DNA of 64,000 nt from Hansfordia pulvinata. Lineage: Eukaryota > Ascomycota > Sordariomycetes > Xylariales. The stretch is from assembly GCA_006538405.1 (NCBI GenBank), contig BJKQ01000009.1, forward strand, positions 2,056,001 to 2,120,000, given 5' to 3'. This document shows positions 47,930 to 61,134 of the stretch, in pieces (within the stretch, counting starts at the first letter, position 1; every line of letters begins with the position of its first letter). The notes under the pieces were generated by a model, which worked only from the letters and a program-made list of their open reading frames with translations, had not been told where the DNA came from and made no database searches. A program made the position numbers and the translations under genes.

Positions 47930-50045
47930 AGATTATAAATAAAATATAATTTAATTTATAAAACTTAATATATATATATATATATTTAAAATAATATAAG
48001 TATTATAAATTAAATCTTTTTATTTTAACTTTATATATTATAAATTTTAAAAATATAATAAAATTAAAGAAAATATTAATTATATATTTATTATATTAAA
48101 TTATATAAATTAAAATTTAATTCATTTTAATTATTTTAATTTATTTTATTAATTTTTATAAATTTTTAAAAAATAATAAATATTAAAATAATTAACTTTT
48201 TTATATAATTTTATAAATAATAATTTAATAAGAAAAAGTAATATTATTATTATTATTATATTATTATTATTATTATTATATATTATATATTAATTTTTTT
48301 AAATATATATATTATATTTTATATAATTTAAATAAAATATAAAATATAATATATAAAATATAAAAGAGTTTAATATAAAATATTTATATATTAAAGTTAA
48401 TAATTTTTTTATAAAAAACTTATATATATATTTATTATATATATATATAATATAAAAGTTTAAATAATAATATTATATTATTTAAAAATAAAATAAAATA
48501 AGTATTAAAGTCTTTTATTATATTTAAGTATTTTTTTTTAAAAAAATAATATAAGTATTATTTTTTTATTAAAATAAAGAGTTTTTAATAATTTCTTATA
48601 ATATACTTATAAGATTAATTTATTATAATAAAAATAGTTTTTTTTAAATATATTTTATTTATAATATTTTTTATAAAAGAAATTACTTATATAAAAATTA
48701 ATATAAAAATAAAAAGATATAAGTTTTAAAATAAAAAGGTTCTTCTATTTTATTTTTATTTTTATAAACTTATAAATTTATAAATAATAAGTTTTATTTT
48801 AATAAAAAGTTAATTTTAAACTTATTATTAAATATATTATTAAAAAACCTTTTATATTATATATATATATATATATATATATTAAATATTATTTATTATA
48901 ATAAATTTATTTTATTTTAATTTATTAACTTTAATAATTATAAATAATATTAATAAATAATAAATTAATCGCTTTTAAAACTTAATTTATATATTAAATA
49001 ATCCTTTTTTATACTTTATAAATAATATATTATAATATAATAAATAATATTAATATTATTATATATTATATATATATATGTTTATTATAAATATTATATT
49101 TTATATAATTTAATTAATAACTCTTTTAAAGGTTTAATTATTATTTATATATACTAATTATATAAAAGTTTAAACATATGTATAATACCTTTTAATAATA
49201 TTTTTTTAAATAAAACTTTCTTTCTTTTTATATAAAATAAATTATATATTAATAAAAAGTTTATTATAATAAATAATATTTAATATATATTTTATATATA
49301 TATATAATATATAAGATTTATTAATTTAATAAAATTTTATTTATTTTTATATAAAAATATTAAACTTATTTTAAAAAAAGTCTTATTTATTATATTTAAT
49401 ATTATTTTAAATTTTATTTAAAACATTTTTAAAATAAAAATATAATTTAATATGTATTTAAAGAAAATTTATAATATTGAATTTTATATATTGTAATTTA
49501 AAAGTAAAAGAAAAGATTTAAAGTAAATATAAAAAAATTGTAATTAAAATTATTATATTTTTTTTAATATAAGTTTTTAATTAAATAATTTTTTATTTAT
49601 TAAATATATTTTAAATAAAGTTATTTATTATATATATATATATATATATATATTAAACTTTATTTATATAATTTAAACTTTTTAATCCTTTTTAATAATT
49701 ATTATTTTATATTATTAAATTATAATATTTTTAAAATTTTAAAATTAAATTATTTTAAATTAAAACCTTTTCTTAAAATTAATTAATATAAAATATTAAT
49801 AATAAAATTATAATTAAAACTTAAAAAAAATTAATTATATAAATAAATTTTAATATATATATATATATATAATATTTTTTATTTTTTTATTTAAAATCCT
49901 TTTTTAATTTTTATTATATATTATAAGTATTTTAATTTAATTTAATTTTTAAAAATGTAATATTTAAATATATATATATATATTAAATTAATATAAATAC
50001 AATAAAACTTAAACTTTTTAAAAAAAGAATAAAAACTTTTTATTA

Positions 50046-50102
<57 letters not shown>

Positions 50103-50150
50103 TTATAAAGTATTACTTTTTATAATATTATATTTTATAAGTATATATTA
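47930..50150. other. Nearly pure A/T core
   Basis: About 2.2 kb in which many 60-base lines contain no more than two or three G or C. This is far more extreme than the flanking RIP-mutated DNA, where CpG, GGC and GCC words survive. Short TA, ATT and TTA arrays abound. No coding or RNA gene can be recognised. Confidence 0.85.
50041..50100. repeat. ATT trinucleotide microsatellite
   Basis: About nineteen TTA/ATT units, at the right edge of the nearly pure A/T core. Confidence 0.95.
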
Positions 50151-53100
50151 AGCGGACGCTCACTTTTATTACCCTTTTAATTTACATATTTTAAACCTTT
50201 TAATATAATATACGCCTCGTATATATAAGGGCAATTAAATAATCTTAAAAATTCACTTATCTTTTCTTTATATTATCACCGTTACTCTTTTAGCTTTTTT
50301 AAAGCTTATATAAGGTATATAATAATAATCCTTATATAAAGTAATATAATCTTTTTTATAATTACGTAAGTTAAGTATATATTAAGAAGTTTAATACTTT
50401 TTATTACTTTACTTTTCACCCTTTACCTTTATATCTTCTTTTACATATATACATAGCTTATTTAATTATTAAAATAACCTTATCCTTTTTTTAAACCGAT
50501 ATTAACTCGTTTTTTAGCGATTTTTAATAATTAACGTATATTAAGTATATACCGCGTTATTTTAAGTTTAATTAATTAAACCCTTACTTTAACCCTTTAT
50601 TACTTACTTACTTTATATTATTAAAGGTAATTTATATAAATTATATACACTTTATATATTAACCTTACATGTAAAATACACTTTATTATTATAACCTTTA
50701 TATTAATAAATTTAAGTATTATAAAATTATTATTTATAAAGTTTAAGACTTCGTTATTATTTTTAAATACCCTTTTATTAATAAAAATAGTATTTTAAGC
50801 TTTATTTTTATATTAAAACCATTACTTTTATTAAAGTTAATAATTATTAAGGTGAAGTGAGTATTTTAAAACATAAAAAAGAAGGTATGTTTATCCTTTT
50901 TATACGCGGTGTATATATTAATTATATAAGTGTTTTTCGATCTTAACCGGAGGTCTTTTAAAAGTATAAAGGTTAACCTTACTTAATATTATATCCTTAA
51001 GTACGTTTCTTATACTTATACTTTTTATATGCCTTTTTAACTTATTAAATCTTATAAATTAAATAATTAAGCTTAATATATATAATTAGCTTACTTAAGT
51101 ATTTAATTATATGGTTATACTTTAATATTTATATATAACTTATACACCGTATATAATAAAGTGTAATTTCCTTTCTTTATTAAGAATAATAAAAGGCTTA
51201 ATAAGCCTTTAAAAACGCTTAATAAAAAGGTGAAAAAAGAGATTAAAAAGTACGTTTTATACTTATTATATACCTTATATATATTAATGTTTTTAGCTTT
51301 TATTAATTTATTTAAAGTAAATAAGCAGTATATAATTAATTTAAGTGTGTATTAACCGGGAATCGTACTTATAAAAATTAAGACTTTATAATTTTTACTT
51401 AAAATAAAGTAATTTTTAATCCTTTTATAATCCGTATATATTAAGTATAATCTTAAATTAAGTATATTAAATATCCGGCTAATTTTAATAACGAGTTATA
51501 ATATATAACATATATTATCCGTTTAAATATTAATTATATTAATATTTAATACTTAAAAGTATTATATTAATCCGGTATATACTTAATATAAGATACTTAT
51601 TATTAAGTTAAATCTTTTAAATTAAAGCGAAAGATTTATAATATAAATTAATAACTTATGTTTATAATATATATTAATTATATATATAAGATATAATTAT
51701 ATATATAGTTTAAAGCTAATTATTTCACACCTTTACTTAATATCTTTTAATATATATATCTTATATAATATGGTCCGGCACTTATATATGTTTATTATAT
51801 ATTAAGGTAATTATTCGTATTTCCCACCCCCGCTTATTTATTTATTAAAAGTTATTATAAAGGATATTCTTTAATAATTGCTTAAACTTAACTTTATAAC
51901 CGTTATAAAACGTATATATATTATATATTATTTATATATATAACCTTAATTAACGTGATATAAGTTAATTCTTTATAAGCTTTTAATTTAACGTTATAAA
52001 AAGAGTATATAATTAAAACACTTTTTAAGTTATTTATATAAGTTTAAATATTAAGGACCGGATTTAACTTTTAATTTATAAAGCCCGCTTATTATAATAC
52101 TTAAACGGTTATTAATTTATAAGTTCGATTTATATACCTTATACGGGCCTTATATATATTAATTATATTAAGTGCTTAACGCGAGTTTTCTTTTAAATAA
52201 GATAAGCTTATTTATAATAAGTGGATTTAAAATATCGTTTAATTTAATAATAATAAATAGCTTATTATATGCTTTATATATAAGTTTACTTTTTAATTTC
52301 TTAATTAAATAATATTTAAAATAAACCTTTTTTATAAGTTAATAAAACATACTTATACTTTTTTAATAATTAATTAAGATAATAAAGTGAATCGTAAGCA
52401 AATTATATACGTTTTATATATCTTATTAATAAAATTAAGATTTAAGACTTATTTTATTATCTTTTATAATTTTTATAAAATAAAGACTTATAAAGCTATT
52501 TTTTTATTTATTTTTTAATTAATTATTAACGTTATAAGCTTTTTTATTCGTTTTTATTATATTAATGGTTTTAAAATTTAATTTATTATAATAAATATAA
52601 ATAAAGGTTAAGTATAAGGTAAGTAAATACTTAATATATATTATTTACTTTATTAATTAAATTAACCTTAAAAGAGTACCTTATTAAAAGGGACCTTTAT
52701 TATTATTAAAAAACATATCTTTAATATATATTAATCTTTTATAAAGTTTATATTAAGCGGAACTTTTAAAAGGTTAATAATAATTATATTAAGGTTCACT
52801 TTTTACGTAACTTATAAGAGTTAAAGAATACGGATATATATACTTAATATATTAAAAGTATATACTCTTTATTCTTTAATTTATAGTTATAATTTTAAGG
52901 TAAGTAAAAGTTATAAATCGTTAACATATTAATTTAATTTAAATCGCTTATACTTATTATAATTTAAATATATACTTAAAAGTATATAAACTTAAAGGAG
53001 TTATTATATTTTAAAATTAATAACGTTATTAATTATAATTTAATATTAATAAGTAGTATCTTTAAGTATGTTTTTTAACTCTTTATATAACCCGCTTATA

Positions 53101-53429
53101 ATTAACTTATATTAATTATACTTAATATAAAGAAATTAATTATAAAGAAGAATAAAATTAAGGAAATTAAGTTAAGGATTAAGTAAAAGAAAACTTAATA
53201 AAACACCTTAAGTTAAACATATTACACGTATATATTTAATAAATAAAAATTTAATAATCGGTCTTAAGTTATTACTTATTTTTAAAATAATAAAAAAAGC
53301 TTTAACCTTTATAATTTATTCGATTCGTTTAATCCGTATATATTAAGCGTTAATTAATTATATACCGCCTTTTTAAAGTTAATTAAGCTTGATAATCCTT
53401 TTTTAAATTTATAATTATAAGCTTAACTT

Positions 53430-53733
53430 ATTTTATTTACTTTATATATATTTAACACCTTTTTAAATAATCCTTTATTAAATCGTTAATTTTTAACTTA
53501 ACTTACTTTATCCGCTTTATATATACTTAATACCTTATTAAGCAATCCTTTATTAAATCGTTAATTTTTAACTTAACTTACCTTATTTACTTTATATATA
53601 CTTAATACCTCTTTAAGTAATCCTTTATTAAATTATTAATTTTTAACTTAACTTACCTTATCCGCTTTATATATATTTAACACCTCTTTAAGCAGTCCTT
53701 TATTAAATCGTTAATTTTTAGCTTAATTAATTA
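53430..53733. repeat. 75-bp tandem repeat, about four copies
   Basis: The marker TCCTTTATTAAAT recurs at 53,471, 53,546, 53,621 and 53,696, exactly 75 bp apart each time. Units differ mainly by C/T and A/G changes and share GTTAATTTTTAACTTAACTT. Confidence 0.9.
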
Positions 53734-54589
53734 TATTAATATATATTAATAATATACACGGTAAAGGCTTACCTTTATTTAAGTGTTTAAGGCCTTATAT
53801 ATTAATCTTACCGCCCTTTATTACTTTAAGATCCTTTTTAACCTTACCTTATTAACAAATATAATAAAGCGAATCGATTTTAAAAGAAAAAAGGTAAGTA
53901 TATACGGAGCGTATATAAAATATAAGGTTATTAATTAATTTAAAGCGTGAATAAAAGTAAATATAATTAAAGAAATAAAAAGCGTAAGTTAAATTAAATC
54001 GATTAAAAAAAAAGATTTAAGCTTTATATATAATTAATACTTACTTAATATTTCTTTTCTTTTACATTATATATTAATAACCGTTATCGCTTTAATATAT
54101 ATAATATAATTATATTTTAATTAATTATATAATTAATATATGCTTTATATAAAAACTTATAAGGCTTTTATATATAAATAATTAATTATTTATAAAATAA
54201 GTATATAAATAATTCTTTAAGTATACTTTAAGGTTTACACTTTAAACGGCCGCTTTTTATAATATATAACTTTTAATTACGTAAGGAGATATATATTATA
54301 TATACCGGGTAGATTATTAATATTTAATTATAATAAGTTAAGGTTACTTATTACTTATAATATTATTTTTTATATACTTAATATCTTTTTATATATTAAA
54401 GTAAAGGAGCGGTAATAAGGATAACTTTATATTATAACTTATATTAATTATATAAAGATCTTAATTTTTATTATCCTTAAATTATAAAGTATAACAGGAA
54501 AGCGGCGGTGATAAAGGTATTTTTATATATTTAATATTAATTTCCTTTTTATTTAATATATTAAAAAGTAGCGATATAAATATATTATA

Positions 54590-54880
54590 TATATACTTAA
54601 TATATATATTATTATTTTAAAACGCCTTATTAATAATTAAGGATTATTATTTTACTTTATTATCGTTTATATACTTAATATATATATTATTATCTTAAAA
54701 CGCCTTATTAATAATTAAGGATTATTATTTTACCTTATTATCGTTTATATATTTAATATATATATTATTATTTTAAGACGCCTTATTAATAATTAAGGAT
54801 TATTATTTTACCTTATTATTATTTATATACTTAATATATATATTATCGTTTTAAGACGCTTTATTAATAATTAATAATAA
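54590..54880. repeat. 78-bp tandem repeat, about four copies
   Basis: The marker (A/G)ACGC(C/T)TTATTAATAATTAA recurs at about 54,621, 54,699, 54,777 and 54,855, exactly 78 bp apart. Copies differ mainly by transitions. Confidence 0.9.
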
Positions 54881-55137
54881 AACCTTTTTTATTTTTTAAC
54901 TTTTTATATACTTAACTTATAATATACGTATAAGTAATTAAGTCGTTTAATTTAATATAATTATAAAGGTATCTTATAAAGGGAGGTAAGATAAGATATT
55001 AAATAATAAGCTTAATACTTAAAATATAATTAACTTATAATATATATATATTTTTATAATTCTTATTACTTAATAAAATAAAGTATTATTATATTACCTT
55101 TTAAAAGCCGAGTTTATGTTATTATATATTATTAATA

Positions 55138-55296
55138 TATATTATAAACTTAATCTTTTAGCTTAATCTTATAGTATATAGCTACGGCAGCTCGTAGGCC
55201 TTAACGTCTTCCTTTTTTCTTCCTCTTTTAAAGAGAATATTACTATATTAACGCACTTACACAGGCACCGTTAATAACTAGTTTATAATATATATT
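55138..55296 (+). repeat. Left terminal direct repeat (LTR-like)
   Basis: Matches 62,925-63,086 almost throughout: both begin TATATTATAAACTTAATCTT and share TTTAAAGAGAATATTA and GGCACCGTTAAT. Mismatches are nearly all G/A or C/T. The classical TG...CA ends are not preserved, so true LTR borders may differ by some bases. Confidence 0.8.
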
Positions 55297-55399
55297 CTCC
55301 TTTAATAAACACTGGTAAAACGATAATATAAGCCGTAACACCGTTAATAAAATAATAATACAAGTCGTGACACCACCAATAAGGCGATAACACGAGCCG

Positions 55400-56870
55400 T
55401 TATCTTTTAAATATATAAGATATTAAATATTAATTTACCTTCTCCTTAAACCGAAACGGTAACGATAAAGGGCTTAAATCTTTAATAATAACTTTAAGAC
55501 TTATATAAATCGTAAAACTTTTAATAAAGCGTGTTATTTAAATAAATAACACGTTAATAATAAGAATTAGCCTGGCTTACGGCCGCGTTAACGGCCTTAA
55601 GAAAGTATAAGAGAGAGTAATCACCTTTTTCACCTTTTTAAGTTATTATTAATACGACCCCGGCTCTTAATAACCCGATTTAAGCCTTAAAAGCTTAACG
55701 CCTTTATCTTATTATTAACACGGATATAAACGCGTTTAATTTAAAAAGGGGGGGCCTTTAAATATTATACACGGTCGCGTTAAACTTAAATAAGTAATAA
55801 TTTAAGGTAAGGCCGCCGCGGCGTAAGCCGTTACCTTAAAAAGGCCTTTTTAACGGTAATAAAGCTATATTCACCGCTTAACGTTTAACGTTAATATATA
55901 AGTTAAAGGCCGATTAAAAGTTTATTAATAATAATTAAAATTAATAAGTCTTTATTTAAATAAACCTTTCTCTTTTAATTTAAGCTTAAATAACCCCTTT
56001 TTATAAAGTAAACGGCTTTAAAAAGCGCACGGACTTAAAGTATTATAACCTTAATTATTTCTTATAATACCTTATTTTATTATTTAAAGATCCTTATTAA
56101 TAAGCGATAATTAAGATTAAGCTTAATTATATATAATAAAGGGTTAAAGAAAGGTTTATCACGTTCCTTTTTCGCTTTAAGTAAAAGCTATTTATAATAA
56201 AAGGCTAAAATTAAAACGGTTCGGTTAAGCTTAACCGCCTTTAATAAGCCCTTTTAAATTAAATAAAAAGGATTATATATAATTATTAAGTCTCTTATAC
56301 GGATTATAATAAAGCGGTAATAATATATTAAGCTATCGTGTTAAACTTAAAATCTTATGATTTAAAAGAAAAGTTTTAAGCCGTGGCAGCGCTATAACCG
56401 CTTTAAGGCGATATTAAAAGGGACGGCGATAAGGACATTTAAATAATAAGGGTGTATAAAATAAAGGCCTTAACGGCCTTTAAAAAAAGGTTTAAGTAAC
56501 CGTAATAAGGTGAAGTAAAGGCGAAAGGTTAATAATAAGCGTTTTAAATCTTTTAAGTTAAGCTTAACACGTGTAAAAAAAAGGCCTTTACCTTCGTTAT
56601 AAAAAGGATAAATATAAAGCGAATAAATATTCCTTTCTTTTAGCGTAACGGCCTTTAACGGTGATTCGCTTTATAATAATACTTAATATAAAGGATAACT
56701 TATTATAAAACGATACCGACTCGGAAAACGGCTTACCTTTAAGTTAAGTCTTACTTAAAGGCTGCTTAACTTACACCCGGACTTAATTAACCTTTTTAAA
56801 GCGTTTAAGGCGTAAAAGTTTAAGGATATTTAAATATATATAAATATAAAACCCTTTTTTATACCGGTCC
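55400..56870 (+). pseudogene. Putative gag region of the dead chromovirus
   Basis: Assigned by position only, between the left terminal repeat and the protease relic. G+C is higher than outside the element and coding-like stretches exist, but no zinc knuckle or other gag landmark could be recognised with confidence. Confidence 0.35.
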
Positions 56871-59800
56871 TTTTTAATTCCTTTATTACCTTAAACGTAT
56901 AAGTTAATATAAAGTATAATTATTATAAAGTAATAAGCGAATAACGCGTTTAATCTTTAAGCTTATAATAAATCGACTTACTTAAGCCTTAAGACTTATA
57001 ATTAACCGTGGGTAAAATAAAGTCTTATAATATATAACGTTTAATACATATAACGATCGATATCGATAAGTGGTTATTATTAACGTGCTTTTATATAATT
57101 TTAAAGTTAACTTAAAACGTTATATTAAGGCTGCCTTTTATAAAGCGTCGCGGTATAATAATAAACATAAGATAAAAGGAACTTAAGATTTAAACGGTAA
57201 AGGGTTTATTAATTAAGGATTTTTAAACGTAACGGTTAAAGGACGGCTTAATCTTTATAATAAGGGCACGTTTAATTAAGGAAATACGTAATAAAGGAGT
57301 TATAAAGCCGTTAATAATTATTAACTTATAAGAAATTATAAGCGTCCTCCACTTTCACGTTATCGACCTGGCCTCGCCCCCTTTTTTCCTTTTAAAGGTT
57401 AAAGACTTTTAAGGGCTGTTTAACGAGTCCGTTAAGGATAAGCTATTACCGTATTAAAAGCGCTTAAATTATTAAATCCGGTTATAAAAGGACGCTGAAA
57501 AGAACGACCTTAAGCTTTTATACGGCCCTTTTTATAATATACTATAAAAGTAACTTTTAAAGCTATAACGTTAATTAATAAAGTTAAAGAATAAAGGATA
57601 AATTTAAGTTAACTCCTTTTTAATTATAATGCTAATATTGCTTATTAAAAAGTTAAGTAATAAGTAAAGGTTTTATATTAATTACCAGGCCTTAAATAAA
57701 GTCACCGAAAAAGATAATTATTTATTATTATTTATCTTAAAAACGTTACGGTCCCTTTTAAAGGCGAAGTAAGTATCGAAGTTTAATATAAAAGCTGCTT
57801 TTTACCGCTTATATATAAAAAAGGGTTAAAAATACTTAATTATATTTAAAACCCGCTTTAACCTTTTTAAGTAATTAATATACCCTTTTAAATTAACGGG
57901 TGCTCCCGCTTCGTTTTAACGTTATATTAATACGGTATTAAGTGACACTTTAAGCGTTTTTATTATAATATTCCTTAACGATATCCTTATTTATAGCTTA
58001 AGCTTTAAAGAGGACTATATAATTAAAGTGCGTTAAGTGTTATAATTATTATAAAGGGTAAGCCTCTTTTTAAATAAAAAGAAGTGTGAATTCGCGGTAA
58101 AGGAGGTAAAGTACTTAAGCTTTATTATTAAGGTAAAGGAGGAGATCCGCCTTAACCTTAAAAAGGTTTAAGTAATATAAGAATAAGAACCCTTTATAAA
58201 CTTATACGGGCTCCGTAGTTTTTTAAGATTTATTAACTTTTATTAAGATTTTATATAAGATTATTCTTTTTTATTAAAGCCCTTATATCGATTAATAAAG
58301 AAGGGGGCGCCGTTTAAATAAGGTTAAACGTAAAAGAAGGCGTTTTAAACGTTAAAGTCCGTTTTTATTATGTATCCGGTCCTTTATTAATAAGACCTTA
58401 ATAAGCTTATAATAATAAAGGCGGATTACTTAAAATAAGCCTTAAATAAGTGCCTTTTATAATATTATAAGTCCGTTTTTTACTTAATGGCTTATTACTC
58501 GGTTAACTTAACGCCGGCGTAACGTAATTATAAGATTTATAATAAAAAGCTTTTTACGGTCGTTATATGCTTAAAGGCGTGGTAAGCGGAACTGTAATTA
58601 ATAGCCGATCCGTTTATAATTTTTATTAATTATAAAAACTTAAAATACTTTATAAAGTTAAAGTTATTAAATAAAAGGTAAGCGTGTTAAGTAAAGACGT
58701 TATCCTTATTCTTTTACCACCTCCGTTATAAGCCCGGTATGTTAAAGGCCCGCTTAAATGCTTTATCTTATTAATAATAAGATATTAAGGATAATAACGG
58801 TTAAAAAGGCCCGCTTATACGGTTAATCTCCGTGTATTATATAATTAATACGGCGTTAACGTAAAAGGAGGTCCGGGTAATATTAAAACCGGCCTTATCT
58901 TTAATAAAGGCGGAATTATTTAAAGAAGCGTTATTATAAAGATTATAAAATAAGGGAGTGTTAATAAACGACTTATACTGTACACGTTTATAAAAGGTGT
59001 AAGTAAAGGAATATAAGTTTTTTTAAGCCGTAAAGGCAACCGTTTAAATTAAGGATTATTAGCTTAAAGCGGCCAATACGTTATATTTCCAAGAACGACT
59101 TTAAGTCTTAAAGTATAAGCCGCTTATTATGGCGCTTATTTAAAGGGTTTATAACTCTTTTTTAATAAGTTATTTAAGTTAATAAAGCACGTTTTTTATA
59201 TTATATTAAGACTTTTATTAAGATTATATATTATAAAACGTAAAGAGGTTTATATAAAATTATTATTACTACGGGGCGTATTAATTTAAGCAGCGTCCTT
59301 AAGGTTTACTTTAACCTTTACCGTTAATAAACCGCTTTTAAAAGTAAATCTTAATAAACTTTATAAGTCCTTTTTTATAAGTGGATCCGGACGCGTTACG
59401 GTGATTAATAGTTTTTACGGACCGCTTATTAAAGTATGTATAGCTTAAAGCGATATCGTTTATAATGGTAAAAGCGTGCACGGAACGCTTTTAAGATTAT
59501 TAATAACGTTTTTAAAGCTTCCTTAATTAACTTATTTTTAATTAAAGATTAAATTAAATAAAACGCTTTTAAACTCGGTTATACGCTATAATAAGTATTT
59601 AATAATACTTTTTAACGGCTTATTATTTATAATCCGATAATAAAATAAAAAAAGTAAATTAAAAGGTTTAATCGGTGCTCCGTTTAATAATAGCCTTTTT
59701 ATAATTAAATTAAGTTAACCACTTACCGGCTTATTAATTAATCTTAAATAACCAGGTCTTTATAATTATAAGGGTTAATCTTAACCGCTTCCTTTTAAGT

Positions 59801-60620
59801 TTTAACTTATTAATAATATAATCTTAAATGTTATATTATAATAAGGTTAAGCCGCGTAGCCCGGCGGACCGCGTAAATACGTTTTTAACTTATTTAAAAA
59901 AGGGTAATTAATAAGCTTAATTTGTAATTACGTATATTTAATAATATTAATAAAAGTTAACGAATCGGTTTTATCGCTTTATAAAGCAGTTTTATAAAGG
60001 AGATAAAGTGTAATTAAGCTTATATAATATTAAAACGGCTTAACTTAATAAAAAGTTAAATTAAATATAAGGAAAGTACACGGTAATAACGGTCTTATCC
60101 TTTTTTACGGTCGAGCTCGATATCTTTAAAGAGATTCACTTAATCTTTTATATAAACTTAATAAAACGGGCTTAAAATAACCCCTTTTTAAGTTAATAAG
60201 TATCCGATTCGCGGTTATTAACGATTTAAATAACTTAAAAAGATAAGTTTATAAAAGAGGAATTCCGTATAAAGGTTATCTTTAATATAAAGAATATAAG
60301 AGGCCGCGGTAAGCACCGGTAAGTGTTAATAAAATAAGTAAAGTACGATAACCTTAATTAAAAGCCGCTCTCCGCGGTGACGGATATAATAGCTTTAAAT
60401 ACGTTTAAAGCGGTATAAAGCAATGTAAAGTATAATAATAAGCTGTAATTAATCGACCTTTAATATTTTAATTAAGGTAAAGCGTTAACGGTTTAAGTAA
60501 TAATTATAAATCCGGTAAACGGTTTTATTTTTTACTTATAAAGGGAAAGTAATAAAGGTAAGTAACTTACCGTATTAAGTTAATTATAATATAAGGGTAC
60601 GTCGCCTTTTTATACGGCGC
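56870..60620 (+). pseudogene. pol relic: protease, RT, RNase H, integrase, chromodomain
   Basis: One frame (codons beginning at 56,882 + 3n) carries all domains, broken only by TAA codons. Protease-like end VILRLPFIKRRG is near 57,120-57,160. Reverse transcriptase (about 57,430-58,200) shows GPFYN at 57,524, LTGAPASF near 57,895 and FLNDILIYS at 57,971, where the family has YLDD. CEFAVKEVKYLSF follows. RNase H (about 58,210-58,790) shows KNLKYF at 58,640 and RYKPGM. Integrase (about 58,900-59,900) shows a degraded QRP.GLL.PLP at 59,291. The chromodomain is near 60,257-60,420 (NIRGRGKHR, then KYDNLN). The catalytic Asp is already changed by RIP. It is not translatable. Confidence 0.8.
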
Positions 60621-60660
60621 GGAGTTAAAGCGTTAATATATTAATATATATATAATATAT

Positions 60661-60858
60661 AAGTACCTTAACCTTATACTTATAATAAGGTTATAATATT
60701 AATAAGTTAATCCGTGTAAGGTATATAAGTACTTTACTTTTATACTTATTATAAGGTTAAAACGTTAATAAGTTAACCCGTGTATAATATATAAGTATAT
60801 TTATTTTATACCCGTTATAAGGTTATAACGTTAACGCGCCTTTACGCTTAAAGTATAA
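60661..60858 (+). repeat. 66-bp tandem repeat, three copies, after pol
   Basis: Units begin AAGTA at 60,661, 60,727 and 60,793, exactly 66 bp apart. Each contains ATACTTAT(A/T)ATAAGGTTA-like sequence followed by AACGTTAAT or a RIP variant of it. Confidence 0.85.
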
Positions 60859-61134
60859 AGGTATAATTAATAAAATAACGATAAGGCCGCTTTATATAAC
60901 ACGTAACTTTACGTCCATTATACACGCTTATATACGATCGCTTTTACATAAAGGTAAGGCGGCACCACGAAAGGTAAATATAAACATGTTATAAGGCTCA
61001 CGATTTATAAGGATAAAAAGGATAATAATCTTTAATTTAAGGAAATCGGTGTTATAACGGTTATTATTTAAATTAATTAAGCGCCGTAACGTAATATAAT
61101 TCTTTATAAAACGGGTATTAAACAGTCTCGATTA

